The notes: generated by a model not told the origin, from the letters alone. 64,000 nucleotides of DNA from JASBTN01 sp965228805 (GCF_965228805.1 NZ_CBDDIE010000003.1:3968001-4032000); one strand, 5' to 3'; numbered from the stretch's first letter, positions 1 to 8,666 are shown. Numbers and translations are program-made.

Positions 1-1572
1 CCCACCGAAACGCGGCCCCTGCGAGGCGCCCAGCAGCACCTCGTAAAGCGCCTGGAACCATTCACGCAGATTGCCGAATTCGTGGATCTTGCCGACCGCG
101 AAAACCACCGATTGCAGGAACTCGTCCGAGGCCATGTCGACCTGAGGCAGCGGATCCTCGTTGCCAACCAGCGCGTTCTTCTGCGCGATCAGCGCCAGCG
201 CCTTCTCGCCATCGCGGAAGGCGGCGGCCAGGTCGACCATCGCGGCGCGTTCCTGGTCGGTCGGCAGGCGGAACACCTTCGCCGGTTCCACGAAATCCTC
301 GTAATACTTCACCGCATAGCCCGCCGCCGCATCCAGGTCCGGGTGCGTCTCCGGCGAGGCATCCGGCGCATAGCGCTGGATGAAGCCCCACAGCGCGTCC
401 TTGTCATGCGCATGCGCCACCGAGGCCAGATTGAGCAGCATCGAGAACGGCACAACCATGTTCGACACCGGCACGTCGCCGCCGTGGATATGCCACACCG
501 GGTTGTTCAGCTGCGCCTTCACATCCTGCTTGTGATAGGCATTCAGCTGCTGGTGATATTCATCCATCGCCTTCGGAATGACATCGAAATGCATGCGCTT
601 GGCGGTCTTGGGCTTGAGGAACATGAAATAGGCCAGGCTCTCGGTCGACGCATAGGTCAGCCATTCGTCAATCGACACGCCATTGCCGGACGACTTGGAA
701 ATCTTCTGGCCGTTCTCATCCAAAAACAGCTCATAGCTGAAGTGGTTCGGCTGACGACCACCCAGTGCTCGGCAGATCGCGTCATAGATTTTCTCGTTGG
801 TGGCATGTTCCTTGCCATACATCTCGAAATCAACGCCCAGCGCCGCCCAGCGCGCACCGAAATCCGGCTTCCACTGAAGCTTCACGTTGCCGCCTGTGAC
901 CGGTAGCGTCCATTCCTTGCCGTCCTCGTCATCGAAGGTCACGGTATAGGTCTCGGCGCAGACCTTTTTCATCGGCACATACAGAACACGCCCCGTCTCG
1001 GGGTGAATGGGCAAGAAGATCGAATAGGTTGCTGCCCGTTCTTCCCGCAGCGACTTCAACATGATCGCCATGACTTCGTCATACTTCTCGACCGCGCGTT
1101 TCAACACCTCGTCGAACTGGCCCGACTGATAAAACTCCTGCGCCGAGTAGAACTCGTATTCAAACCCGAACGTGTCCAGGAACCGACGCAGCATCGCGTT
1201 GTTGTGGTGACCAAAGCTCTCATGCGTGCCGAACGGATCCGGGACGCTCGTCAGCGGCTTTTGCAGATGTTCATGCAGGCTTTCCGCATTCGGCACATTG
1301 CCCGGCACCTTGCGCATGCCGTCCAGGTCGTCCGAGAAACAGATCAGCTTGGTCGGAATGTCCGAGATCACCTCGAACGCCCGCTGGATCATCGTGGTGC
1401 GTGCCACCTCGCCGAAGGTGCCGATATGCGGCAGGCCGCTCGGCCCATAGCCCGTCTCGAACAGCACGTAGCCCTTCTCGGGTGCGCCCTTCTGGTAACG
1501 TTTGAGCACCCGGCGGGCTTCTTCAAACGGCCAGGCTTTGGACGACATCGCGGCTTCACGCAGTTCGGACAT
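1..1572 (-). CDS. lysS: Lysyl-tRNA synthetase, class I (3' end outside window)
   Basis: The product charges tRNA-Lys with lysine in the cytoplasm. This is the class I (archaeal-type) enzyme used by many alphaproteobacteria instead of the class II LysRS. The visible 524 residues contain a HIGH-type motif (GPSGLPHIG) near residue 45 and a KMSKS-type loop (KISKSSG) near the middle, both typical of the Rossmann catalytic domain. The frame is open to base 1, so the C-terminal end is cut off by the window. I chose the ATG at 1572 because GGAGA lies about six bases upstream; an in-frame ATG at 1584 overlaps that ribosome-binding site. It is divergent from the TerB-like gene. The family call is firm. 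Confidence 0.93.
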   Translation of the reverse strand, partial: MSELREAAMSSKAWPFEEARRVLKRYQKGAPEKGYVLFETGYGPSGLPHIGTFGEVARTTMIQRAFEVISDIPTKLICFSDDLDGMRKVPGNVPNAESLHEHLQKPLTSVPDPFGTHESFGHHNNAMLRRFLDTFGFEYEFYSAQEFYQSGQFDEVLKRAVEKYDEVMAIMLKSLREERAATYSIFLPIHPETGRVLYVPMKKVCAETYTVTFDDEDGKEWTLPVTGGNVKLQWKPDFGARWAALGVDFEMYGKEHATNEKIYDAICRALGGRQPNHFSYELFLDENGQKISKSSGNGVSIDEWLTYASTESLAYFMFLKPKTAKRMHFDVIPKAMDEYHQQLNAYHKQDVKAQLNNPVWHIHGGDVPVSNMVVPFSMLLNLASVAHAHDKDALWGFIQRYAPDASPETHPDLDAAAGYAVKYYEDFVEPAKVFRLPTDQERAAMVDLAAAFRDGEKALALIAQKNALVGNEDPLPQVDMASDEFLQSVVFAVGKIHEFGNLREWFQALYEVLLGASQGPRFGG

Positions 1573-1788
1573 TTGGGTCTCCATCGGCCCGACGCACCGG
1601 ACCGGCTGTTTCTGATCCGGCCACCCCGTGCGGCCGGTTCTGCCGTCCTATTGTGCAGGCGCGGCACGAGTCAACGCGAACCGGCCATTTCCACGCCATT
1701 TCACGGCAATTCTCCCCGTAACCAGCCGCTTGACCCCACCCCCTGCCCGCCTATGCTGCGGGCAGGAACAAGTGACAGGACCCGCGCC

Positions 1789-2214
1789 ATGAGCGAACAA
1801 GCCCCCCATCCCCTGAGCCCGCAGGATTGCCTGGTGATGATGATGATCGCCATCTCGGCCTCGGACGAGACCGTGCGCACCTCGGAACTGGTCACGATCG
1901 AAAGCATCGTGAACCACCTGCCGGTCTTTGCGAACTATGACATGGACCGGATCAAGACCGTCTCGCAGACGGTGTTCGACCTGTTCGGGGAAGAGGACGG
2001 GCTGGACGCGCTGTTTGGCCTCATTCGCGGCGACCTGCCCGAACACCTGTTCGAAACGGCTTACGCGCTGGCCTGCGACGTGGCCGCCGCCGATGGCGCC
2101 CTGAACGCGCCCGAGCTCAGGCTGCTCGAAGAGATGCGATACGAGCTGAACATCGACCGCCTGCACGCCGCCGCCATCGAACGCGGGGCCCGCGCGCGGC
2201 ACATGACCGCCTGA
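1789..2214 (+). CDS. TerB-family tellurite-resistance-like protein
   Basis: This 141-residue acidic, all-helical protein resembles the TerB domain. The C-terminal half has the acidic pattern DVAAADGALNAPELRLL, similar to the metal-binding, EF-hand-like repeat of TerB. The domain occurs in tellurite/stress operons but also as a solitary protein of unknown role in Rhodobacteraceae. No other ter genes are nearby, so a tellurite role should not be assumed. The ATG at 1789 is preceded by GACAGGA. Ten bases separate its stop from the next start, suggesting co-transcription with the following unknown gene and the epimerase. Confidence 0.75.
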   Translation: MSEQAPHPLSPQDCLVMMMIAISASDETVRTSELVTIESIVNHLPVFANYDMDRIKTVSQTVFDLFGEEDGLDALFGLIRGDLPEHLFETAYALACDVAAADGALNAPELRLLEEMRYELNIDRLHAAAIERGARARHMTA

Positions 2215-2224
2215 CCCCACGGCC

Positions 2225-3133
2225 GTGCCCGCTGCATCCAGCTCGCGCACCCTGATCATCGTGCTCGCGGAAACCCGCGCGCATGAGCTGACCTTCGACC
2301 TGTTCAAGCGAAATTTCCTCGACCCGAACGACGCGGACCTGGCGCTCTGCGTGGGGGCCAATCCGCGCGAGGATACCTCCAACCCCTTCTACACGCACGC
2401 AAAACACGTCTGGACCTACGAGGAACCCGACGACTGGGGCGACGCCTTCGACCATATCCAACAGGTCGAAGGCTGGTCCGGCAACTGGCGGCAACTGCTG
2501 CAAATCCCCGATCAGTGGCTGGGCGGCATCAAGCACCCAACCTACCAGCATCCGGGCTCCGGCGCGATCCAGATTTTCTTTCGCTGGTATCTGCGTCGCT
2601 GCCTGATCGACAGCGGGGTGATCAATCACTACGACCGTTTCGTTGTCACCCGTTCGGATTTCATGCACCTGATCCCCCATGTGCCGCTGAAATACCTGCC
2701 CAACGACCACATATGGCTGCCTGATGGCGAGGATTGGGGCGGCTACACCGACCGCGAGCTGATTGCCAACCGCCGCCATCTGCTCAAGGTGCTCAGCTAC
2801 ATGGACGACATGCTGCGCGACCCGGACGCCTTCTACAAGCGCCTGAAAAATCGCAAGAAATGGGCGTGCGAGCATATCTACTGGCTGCAACTCAAACGGG
2901 CCCGCCTGGGCCACCTCATCCGCCGCTACCCCTATACGATGTATACCGTGCGCGCGAAGGATGGGGCGACACGCTGGGCCGGTGGCGACTATGACGCGGC
3001 CCTCGGATATGCGGTGAAATACCCGACCGAACACGCCTGTTCTGCGCGCTGCAAACGGCTGCTCTGGCCGACCGGGCGCTGGAACCGGCTGAACCTGTGG
3101 CTCTATAACCGCCTTTATCGCCGCCCGGACTGA
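2225..3133 (+). CDS. Uncharacterised protein, possibly glycosyltransferase-like
   Basis: I do not recognise a named family in this 302-residue soluble protein. It begins with a GTG codon and a beta-strand-like stretch (LIIVLAE), the usual opening of a Rossmann or GT-A fold. The middle contains RFVVTRSDF, which resembles the way glycosyltransferase-like proteins place an acidic pair after a strand. The C-terminus is rich in Trp, Tyr and Arg. It has no signal peptide or membrane segment. It lies between the TerB-like gene and a GDP-mannose 3,5-epimerase, 60 bases ahead of the latter, so a role in sugar or glycan metabolism is an inference from position only. Confidence 0.5.
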   Translation: MPAASSSRTLIIVLAETRAHELTFDLFKRNFLDPNDADLALCVGANPREDTSNPFYTHAKHVWTYEEPDDWGDAFDHIQQVEGWSGNWRQLLQIPDQWLGGIKHPTYQHPGSGAIQIFFRWYLRRCLIDSGVINHYDRFVVTRSDFMHLIPHVPLKYLPNDHIWLPDGEDWGGYTDRELIANRRHLLKVLSYMDDMLRDPDAFYKRLKNRKKWACEHIYWLQLKRARLGHLIRRYPYTMYTVRAKDGATRWAGGDYDAALGYAVKYPTEHACSARCKRLLWPTGRWNRLNLWLYNRLYRRPD

Positions 3134-3193
3134 GGTTTTCCTTGGCCCAGCCCCCCGCACGCCCTACCCTCTCTGCGGGTTTTGGGGGATTTC

Positions 3194-4162
3194 ATGTTGA
3201 AACGCATTCTGGTCTGCGGCGCGGGCGGCTTCATTGGCAGCCACCTTGTGCGCCGCCTGAAGGACGAAGGCCACCACGTCACCGGCATCGACCTGAAGGC
3301 ACCCGAATTCGCCCCCAGCCCCGCCGACGATTTCATCCTGGGCGACCTGCGCGATCCCGCCGTGGTGCGCGACCTGATGCGCCAGCCCTATGACGAGCTC
3401 TACCAGCTCGCTGCCGACATGGGCGGGGCGGGCTACCTGTTCACCGGCGCCAATGACGCCGCCGTCATGCACAACTCCGCCCAGATCAACCTCAACATCG
3501 CCGAAGCCGCGCACCGGGCCGGTGTCGGGCGACTGTTCTACGCCTCTTCGGCCTGTATCTACCCCGAACACAACCAGCTCGACCCGGAAAATCCCAACTG
3601 CGTTGAAGACAGCGCCTACCCGGCCAACCCCGACAGCGAATATGGCTGGGAGAAACTGTTTTCCGAACGGCTCTACCAAAGCTACGCGCGCAATCACGAC
3701 CTCAACTGCCGCATCGCCCGCTATCACAACATCTACGGCCCCCAGGGCACCTGGACCGGCGGGCGTGAAAAAGCCCCCGCCGCGCTCTGCCGCAAGGTGG
3801 CCGAGGCTCCGGATGGCGGCGAGGTCGAGATCTGGGGCGACGGTTTGCAGACCCGGTCGTTCCTGTTCATCGACGACTGTGTCGAGGCGACCATCCGCCT
3901 GACCCGCTCCGACTTCGCGGGGCCCGTAAACATCGGGTCCGAGGAAATGGTCTCGATCAACAGCCTCGCCCGGCTGGTGATCGACCTGTCGGGCAAACCC
4001 CTGCGCATCCGAAACGTGCCCGGCCCCGAAGGCGTGCGTGGCCGTACCTCCGATAACCGCTTGATCCGTGCACGCCTGGGATGGGAACCGACCGTCGACT
4101 TGCGCGCGGGTATGGCACGGACCTATGGCTGGATTTCCGACCAGGTATCACAAAGCGCGTGA
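3194..4162 (+). CDS. GDP-mannose 3,5-epimerase-like NAD-dependent sugar epimerase
   Basis: This is an extended short-chain dehydrogenase of 322 residues. It has the NAD-binding GAGGFIG motif near the start, the catalytic serine in SSACIYP and the YGWEK (YxxxK) pair. The sequence HNIYGPQGTWTGGREKAPAA matches the signature of GDP-mannose 3,5-epimerase (the plant GME type), which converts GDP-mannose to GDP-L-galactose and GDP-L-gulose. I chose the ATG at 3194 because GGGGGA sits five bases upstream; a TTG at 3182 is in frame. The neighbour upstream is an unknown, possibly glycosyltransferase-like gene. The GDP-mannose supply genes manB and manC are far away at 57-60 kb. Subfamily assignment is good but not certain. 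Confidence 0.8.
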   Translation: MLKRILVCGAGGFIGSHLVRRLKDEGHHVTGIDLKAPEFAPSPADDFILGDLRDPAVVRDLMRQPYDELYQLAADMGGAGYLFTGANDAAVMHNSAQINLNIAEAAHRAGVGRLFYASSACIYPEHNQLDPENPNCVEDSAYPANPDSEYGWEKLFSERLYQSYARNHDLNCRIARYHNIYGPQGTWTGGREKAPAALCRKVAEAPDGGEVEIWGDGLQTRSFLFIDDCVEATIRLTRSDFAGPVNIGSEEMVSINSLARLVIDLSGKPLRIRNVPGPEGVRGRTSDNRLIRARLGWEPTVDLRAGMARTYGWISDQVSQSA

Positions 4163-4207
4163 TCGCTCTTGAACCGGCGGGGGCCTGCGCCATATTCCGC
4201 AAAGCAA

Positions 4208-4251
4208 ATCTTTAAAGTCGTTAAAACCAGCCCGGTTTTTCCTTTAAAGAT
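4208..4251. terminator. Nested inverted repeat between epimerase and glutathione transferase genes
   Basis: ATCTTTAAAG at 4208-4217 is perfectly repeated in inverse at 4242-4251. Inside lies a second stem, AAAACC at 4223-4228 and GGTTTT at 4234-4239, followed by T residues. The inner stem and T-run look like an intrinsic terminator for the epimerase transcript. The AT-rich outer dyad sits 20 bases before the next start codon and could be an operator for that gene. Both readings are inference. Confidence 0.5.
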
Positions 4252-4271
4252 ATTAACATTCAGGGGTTCCC

Positions 4272-4970
4272 ATGCTCGAAGACTTCGCCATCACCAAACG
4301 CTGGCCCGCCACCCACCCGGAGATGCTCCAGCTCTATTCCCTGCCCACGCCGAACGGGGTCAAGGTCTCCGCCATGCTGCTGGAAACCGGGTTGGAGTTC
4401 GAGGCCCACCGGGTCGACATTCGCCAGGGCGATCAGTTGACGGAAGAATTCCTGTCGCTGAACCCGAACAACAAGATCCCCGCGCTCATTGATCCGGATG
4501 GCCCGAACGGCAAGCCCTTACCACTATGGGAAAGCGGGGCAATCCTGATCTATCTTGCTGAAAAAACAGGGAAATTCCTGCCAATCAACCCGCCCGAACG
4601 CTACGAGACCCTGCAATGGGTGATGTGGCAGATGGGCGGCCTCGGCCCGATGCTGGGCCAGTTCGGCTTCTTCCATGCCTTCGCCGGGAAAGAGATCGAG
4701 GACAAACGCCCGCTGGAGCGCTACCGCGACGAGGCCCGCCGTTTGTTGTCCGTTTTGAATCAAAGGCTTGCCGGTCGTGACTACATCATGGGCAGCGACT
4801 ACACCATCGCCGACATTGCCGCCTGGCCCTGGATCCGCGCGATGCTCACCGCCTATGACGCCCGCGACGAAATCGGCCTGGACGACTTTCCCGAAGTCAT
4901 GCGCTGGTATGAGGTCTGCGCTGCCCGACCGGCCAGCCGGGAGGCGGTGAACACGCCGTCAATGTCCTGA
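4272..4970 (+). CDS. Glutathione S-transferase family protein (YfcG/YghU-like)
   Basis: The 232-residue protein has an N-terminal thioredoxin-fold GST domain. It includes LYSLPTPNGVKV, NPNNKIPAL with the cis-Pro, and an acidic-Ser pair in WESGAILIYLAEK that binds the glutathione gamma-glutamyl group. A helical C-terminal domain with the N-cap motif YTIADIAAWPW follows. The TPNG start resembles YfcG/YghU enzymes, which act as disulfide-bond reductases or peroxidases rather than classical conjugating transferases. It is preceded by an AT-rich region with a nested inverted repeat, so it is probably a single-gene unit. It ends at a hairpin (4995-5017) facing the convergent dacB gene. Confidence 0.88.
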   Translation: MLEDFAITKRWPATHPEMLQLYSLPTPNGVKVSAMLLETGLEFEAHRVDIRQGDQLTEEFLSLNPNNKIPALIDPDGPNGKPLPLWESGAILIYLAEKTGKFLPINPPERYETLQWVMWQMGGLGPMLGQFGFFHAFAGKEIEDKRPLERYRDEARRLLSVLNQRLAGRDYIMGSDYTIADIAAWPWIRAMLTAYDARDEIGLDDFPEVMRWYEVCAARPASREAVNTPSMS

Positions 4971-4994
4971 CGCGGCTGCCGGTTTGAACCAGGA

Positions 4995-5017
4995 GTGCGC
5001 CCGGAACCTGGGCGCAC
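4995..5017. terminator. Hairpin between convergent GST and dacB genes
   Basis: GTGCGCCC at 4995-5002 pairs perfectly with GGGCGCAC at 5010-5017 around a seven-base loop. It lies between two convergent genes. There is no strong T-run on either side. Confidence 0.55.
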
Positions 5018-5065
5018 GGCATCCGCTTAGCCACTGACTTCAAACACTATTTTGCCGCCCTCGCA

Positions 5066-6559
5066 TCACACATCGTGCAGCTCCGCCCAGCGTGTAATCA
5101 GCTGATGCTGCAATCCACGCGAACGACGGGACCATCCGCGCGCGCCCGAGGGGCGTTCACGGTCCGCCCGCGCAATCTTTGCGCGCCGATCCAGGTCTCC
5201 GGTAAAAATCGCGAACGCCAAGGGGCGCCCGCCGCGTGTCGTCACGTACCCAGCAAGAGAACTGACGAAATTCAACGTCCCGGTCTTCGCCCGCACCTGA
5301 TGGGCAGGCCCCTCGATCTTGTTCCCATGACGGTCCAGCGCCGGGATGTCCTTCATCAACCCGTGCAGGTCCGACCCGGCGCCGACCTTGACCAGCGCCT
5401 TGACCATGTCACTGGCCGAGATCCGACTGGCGTCGCTCAACCCACTGTGATCCTTGAGTTTTGGCCGTTTCGCGGCCATCTCGGATTTCATCCAGCCGCT
5501 CATGCTGCGGGCCGAGCTCTCCAGGCTCGACACCCGCGTGCCACGGGCCTGGCTGGCGCTCAGACCCAACACCTCAGCCACCAGGTTGTTCGAGTGTTTC
5601 AGCATCAGACGCGCAATGGTCGACAACGGCGCACTATCCTGCTGGGCCAGCACCTGGCCGCGCACCGGCGACTTGCGGCTGACCTCGGGTGCGGGCAGGC
5701 GCACGCCCTGTGCCGCCGCCAATGCCTGGAACACTTCGCCCGCATACAAATCCGGCCGCCTCACCGGCAACCAGCGCGACCCGCCATTGCCCAGAGCCGA
5801 ACGCGCCACGGTCCATTTGTCCACGTCGCGCGCCTGTTCATAAGTGTAAACGGGCATGTCACGGTCGACCACACGCATCTGCGCCATGCGCACCGCGGGA
5901 CGATAGCGATCAGACCGCGCGTCCATCGCCACCGTGTAGTTCCCACCAACCGGTTTCCATTCAAAATGCACCCGGTTGAAATTCAGGTTCAGCCCGCCGA
6001 TCGCCGGGTTGTACCCCAGGTGATCCGGCTGCCCGGGATCAATCTGCCGCTGATAAGGCAAGGCACCGGCATGCACGCGGAACTTGCCGGTCACGCCGCT
6101 GACCCCGGCGGCTTTCAGCCGTGCGGCCATCGCAGCTAACCCATTGGTATCCAACATGGGATCGCCACCGCCGACCAGCACCAATTCGCCCTGGATCTTG
6201 CCGCCCTCGATCGCCCCCGTCGCCACCAGCCGGGTGGAAAACACATGATCCGCTCCAAGCGTATCCAGCGCATAGGAGGCCGTGACCGCCTTGGCGACGC
6301 TGGCCGGTGGCATCTGCAACAGGGGGTTGTGCGTCTCCAGCACCTGACCGGTGCGCGCATCGGCCACCACGCAGCCGACCTTGCCACCCAGCCCCGCCTG
6401 GGCGATCAGCGCCTCCAGCGTGGGCGCGGTGCGCCTGGCAAAATCCGCAGGCCTGCGCAGCGGCAACGGTGATCGCATCGGCGCATTGGCCAGCCCGGGT
6501 TGGGCCAGCATGACGCCGAGCCCCCCCAAAAGAACTCGTCTTGAAATACCCTTCTCCAT
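5066..6559 (-). CDS. dacB: D-alanyl-D-alanine carboxypeptidase/endopeptidase (PBP4, peptidase S13)
   Basis: This periplasmic penicillin-binding protein trims or cleaves peptidoglycan cross-links. The 497-residue product shows the three S13 motifs in order: SVAK (catalytic Ser87, Lys90), SNN in the middle, and KTGT near the C-terminus. The N-terminus SRRVLLGGLGVMLA looks like a twin-arginine-type signal peptide, with likely cleavage after ANA around residue 26. The C-terminal tail GARGWSRRSRGLQHQLI is the kind seen in Rhodobacteraceae members. It is followed on the same strand, 60 bases upstream of its start, by nadD, so the two may be co-transcribed. Confidence 0.9.
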   Translation of the reverse strand: MEKGISRRVLLGGLGVMLAQPGLANAPMRSPLPLRRPADFARRTAPTLEALIAQAGLGGKVGCVVADARTGQVLETHNPLLQMPPASVAKAVTASYALDTLGADHVFSTRLVATGAIEGGKIQGELVLVGGGDPMLDTNGLAAMAARLKAAGVSGVTGKFRVHAGALPYQRQIDPGQPDHLGYNPAIGGLNLNFNRVHFEWKPVGGNYTVAMDARSDRYRPAVRMAQMRVVDRDMPVYTYEQARDVDKWTVARSALGNGGSRWLPVRRPDLYAGEVFQALAAAQGVRLPAPEVSRKSPVRGQVLAQQDSAPLSTIARLMLKHSNNLVAEVLGLSASQARGTRVSSLESSARSMSGWMKSEMAAKRPKLKDHSGLSDASRISASDMVKALVKVGAGSDLHGLMKDIPALDRHGNKIEGPAHQVRAKTGTLNFVSSLAGYVTTRGGRPLAFAIFTGDLDRRAKIARADRERPSGARGWSRRSRGLQHQLITRWAELHDV

Positions 6560-6619
6560 AAGAGGACTTAACCGCGCACGGGCAACAGATTCAAGACAGG
6601 AGAGCCAAGGCAGACAAGG

Positions 6620-7231
6620 TTATTTGGCGTCTCCCCCCCACTCACCACGCGCCCGGATGGCCGAGCTCGACTGATCCACCATCGGCACATTCACAAGGCA
6701 CCACGCGGGAGCAGGCGAATGCCCCAGAAGCGCCGCCTCGCGCCCACGCAGGCGCGCATGCCGGAACCGCTGCGCCGCCACGCTGGTGCGCGCGTCGACC
6801 CTGTCACCGGGGCGGGCGATCACCCCTACGGGCACGTTCGACAGGATCCAGTCCCAGCGCTCCCAACGGTGGAAATCAGCCAGGTTGTCCGCTCCCATCA
6901 GCCAGATGAAACGCACGCCCGGGTAGAGTTTGAACAGTGCCTCCAACGTCTCGGCGGTGTAGCGTGTACCGGTGCGTGCCTCCAGATCGGTCACCTCCAC
7001 CCGGGGATGACGCATGATCTCGCGCGCGCGGGCCAGGCGATCCACCATCGGCGCGGGGCCGTGAGATTTCAATGGGTTGCCGGGGCTGACCAGCCACCAG
7101 ATCCGGTCCAGTCCAAAGCGTTTCAACGCCTCGCGCGTCACATGCACATGGCCGCCGTGGGCCGGATCAAAGGACCCGCCCAACAGGCCCACCACCTGGC
7201 CCGGGGACGCATATGGAATGTCAAACCGCAT
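6620..7231 (-). CDS. nadD: Nicotinate-nucleotide adenylyltransferase
   Basis: NadD transfers AMP from ATP to nicotinic acid mononucleotide, giving deamido-NAD in NAD biosynthesis. The 203-residue protein has the nucleotidyltransferase signature GGSFDPAHGGHV near residue 18 and the C-terminal SSSAIR motif (SxxxIR family) that contacts ATP. Length is normal for the family. It lies just upstream of dacB on the same strand and divergent from the MarR-GNAT gene. Its start codon is about 100 bases from that gene's start, so the two share a promoter region containing palindromic operators. Confidence 0.92.
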   Translation of the reverse strand: MRFDIPYASPGQVVGLLGGSFDPAHGGHVHVTREALKRFGLDRIWWLVSPGNPLKSHGPAPMVDRLARAREIMRHPRVEVTDLEARTGTRYTAETLEALFKLYPGVRFIWLMGADNLADFHRWERWDWILSNVPVGVIARPGDRVDARTSVAAQRFRHARLRGREAALLGHSPAPAWCLVNVPMVDQSSSAIRARGEWGGDAK

Positions 7232-7277
7232 CGCGCCTGTTTCGCGCCCTGCCTGCGGCTTGTCAATCAGCAGGGTA

Positions 7278-7331
7278 TCTGACTTTTGTCAGAGGCCTTG
7301 ACGCCGAAAGATGTCTGACTTAAGTCAGACA
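7278..7331. promoter_or_regulatory. Two related palindromic operators ahead of the MarR-GNAT gene
   Basis: TCTGAC-TTTT-GTCAGA lies at 7278-7293 and the perfect 20-bp palindrome TGTCTGACTTAAGTCAGACA at 7312-7331. Their centres are 36 bases apart. Both share the half-site TCTGAC. The second ends two bases before the ATG of the MarR-type gene, the expected arrangement for autorepression. The site could also affect nadD, which diverges from here. Confidence 0.75.
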
Positions 7332-7333
7332 CC

Positions 7334-8209
7334 ATGACACACGACCCAATCGCCCGTATCCGCCGCTTCAACCGCGCCGTTACCACGCAGACCGGCGCCC
7401 TGGACCAGAGCTTTCTTGGCCGCGGCCGCCCCCTGGGCGTCGCCCGCGTGTTGAACGCCATCGGCCAAGGCATTGGAGACGTGGGGGAAGTCCGCGCCTA
7501 CCTGGGGCTCGACAGCGGGTTGATGAGCCGCCTCCTGCGCCAGCTGGAGGGTGAAGGGCTGGTCACCACCGACCCGCACCCCGAGGACGCCCGCCGCCGC
7601 CTGCCCGCCCTGACCGAGGCAGGCCAGGCCGAGTTCGACGCCTACGAGGCCCTGTCCAACGATCAGGCTGCGGCCACCCTGGCCGGCCACCCCAAACCCG
7701 AGGCGCTGCTGGCGGCAATGGACCTCGTCGCCTCGGCCCTCGGTCGAGACCGGATCGAGATCCGCCAAGCGGACCCACAGGACCCACACGCCCGCTTCTG
7801 CCTTGAGGAATACTACGCCGAGCTGAACCGCCGCTTCGACGGCGGCTTCGACGTGAACCTGTCGCGCGACCCGGATGCCGCCGACATGCGCCCACCCCGC
7901 GGCACCTTCCTGGTCGCCTTCTCCGACGGGATGCCCCTGGGCTGCGTCGGCGTGAAAGGCACGGGCGGGGAGGTCGCGGAAATCAAACGCCTCTGGGTCG
8001 CGCCCTCCGCGCGCGGATTGAAACTCGCCACCCGCCTGATGGACGAAGCCGAGGACGCCGCGCGGGCCCTGGGCATCACCACGCTGAGGCTCGACACGAA
8101 CTCGGCCCTGCCCGAAGCGGTCACGCTGTATCGCAATGCGGGGTGGGCTGAGATCGACCGGTTCAACGATGATCCCTATCCGGATGTGTTTTTTGAGAAG
8201 GGGCTGTGA
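7334..8209 (+). CDS. MarR-family regulator fused to GNAT acetyltransferase
   Basis: The 291-residue protein has an N-terminal winged helix of MarR type over about residues 1-145. It includes YLGLDSGLMSRLLRQLEGEGLV and the wing DPHPEDARRRLPALTEAG. A C-terminal GNAT domain follows at about residues 150-291, with the acetyl-CoA loop VAPSARGLKLATRLMDEAE. Such fusions probably sense and acetylate a small molecule or peptide while repressing their own gene, but no substrate can be read from the sequence. Start choice is clear: the ATG follows the 20-bp palindrome by two bases and no Shine-Dalgarno sequence is visible, so the mRNA may be leaderless. Confidence 0.85.
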   Translation: MTHDPIARIRRFNRAVTTQTGALDQSFLGRGRPLGVARVLNAIGQGIGDVGEVRAYLGLDSGLMSRLLRQLEGEGLVTTDPHPEDARRRLPALTEAGQAEFDAYEALSNDQAAATLAGHPKPEALLAAMDLVASALGRDRIEIRQADPQDPHARFCLEEYYAELNRRFDGGFDVNLSRDPDAADMRPPRGTFLVAFSDGMPLGCVGVKGTGGEVAEIKRLWVAPSARGLKLATRLMDEAEDAARALGITTLRLDTNSALPEAVTLYRNAGWAEIDRFNDDPYPDVFFEKGL

Positions 8210-8219
8210 ACGCAGAAGC

Positions 8220-8582
8220 TTAGCGCGCAGATAAGAGGGCAGCCAAAGCAGCCACACCAACAAGCGCAAGCAATGCACCATCCCCTTTAGCTTCATCCTT
8301 CCCAACTACGTTTACACCACGTTCCCGGATGGAACACTCTGCTGCTTCGTATTCTGCCATGAGATCGGAAACGGATTGGAAGCCCAGAGCATCCGACAAT
8401 TTGATGATGGTCGGGAGATTCGCACTGCTGTCTCCGCGTTCCAGGCGCGATAAAGCCGTTCGACTCATGCCGATCCTTGCCGCAAGTGCCTCCTGATCCA
8501 ATCCACGTCTTTTTCTCACCCCTGCGAGAAGTTGCCCGAAAACCGCGTCGGGGAACGTGATCCTTGATTCCGGCATTGACAT
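8220..8582 (-). CDS. XRE-family regulator with C-terminal membrane segment
   Basis: This 120-residue protein has a Cro/C1-type helix-turn-helix at about residues 17-72 (LDQEALAARIGMSRTALSRLERG). A short linker leads to a hydrophobic C-terminal stretch (102-118, GALLALVGVAALAALL) that could be a single membrane span. DNA-binding proteins tethered by a C-terminal membrane segment are uncommon. It is less GC-rich than its neighbours and diverges from the LRAT-like gene at 8667, sharing an 84-base promoter region with an imperfect dyad. The ATG at 8582 is preceded by GAGGTGAG. The pair looks like one acquired module with the regulator controlling the effector; this is inference. Confidence 0.8.
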   Translation of the reverse strand: MSMPESRITFPDAVFGQLLAGVRKRRGLDQEALAARIGMSRTALSRLERGDSSANLPTIIKLSDALGFQSVSDLMAEYEAAECSIRERGVNVVGKDEAKGDGALLALVGVAALAALLSAR

Positions 8583-8591
8583 CTCACCTCA

Positions 8592-8632
8592 TATGCATAC
8601 TTTTCAGGCATTCCCGTTTTTCGGGAAATGCC
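8592..8632. promoter_or_regulatory. Dyads in the shared XRE/LRAT promoter
   Basis: A near-perfect inverted repeat, GGCATTCCCG at 8607-8616 against CGGGAAATGCC at 8622-8632 (one extra A), and the palindrome TATGCATA at 8592-8599 lie between the two divergent start codons. They are candidate binding sites for the XRE regulator. Confidence 0.55.
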
Positions 8633-8666
8633 AAAATCTACGAATTTCCACAAGGAACCTAACACA

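Noticed and set aside
1..906. Plus-strand open frame at the left edge
   Set aside because: It is antisense to the lysyl-tRNA synthetase gene, which has clear catalytic motifs.
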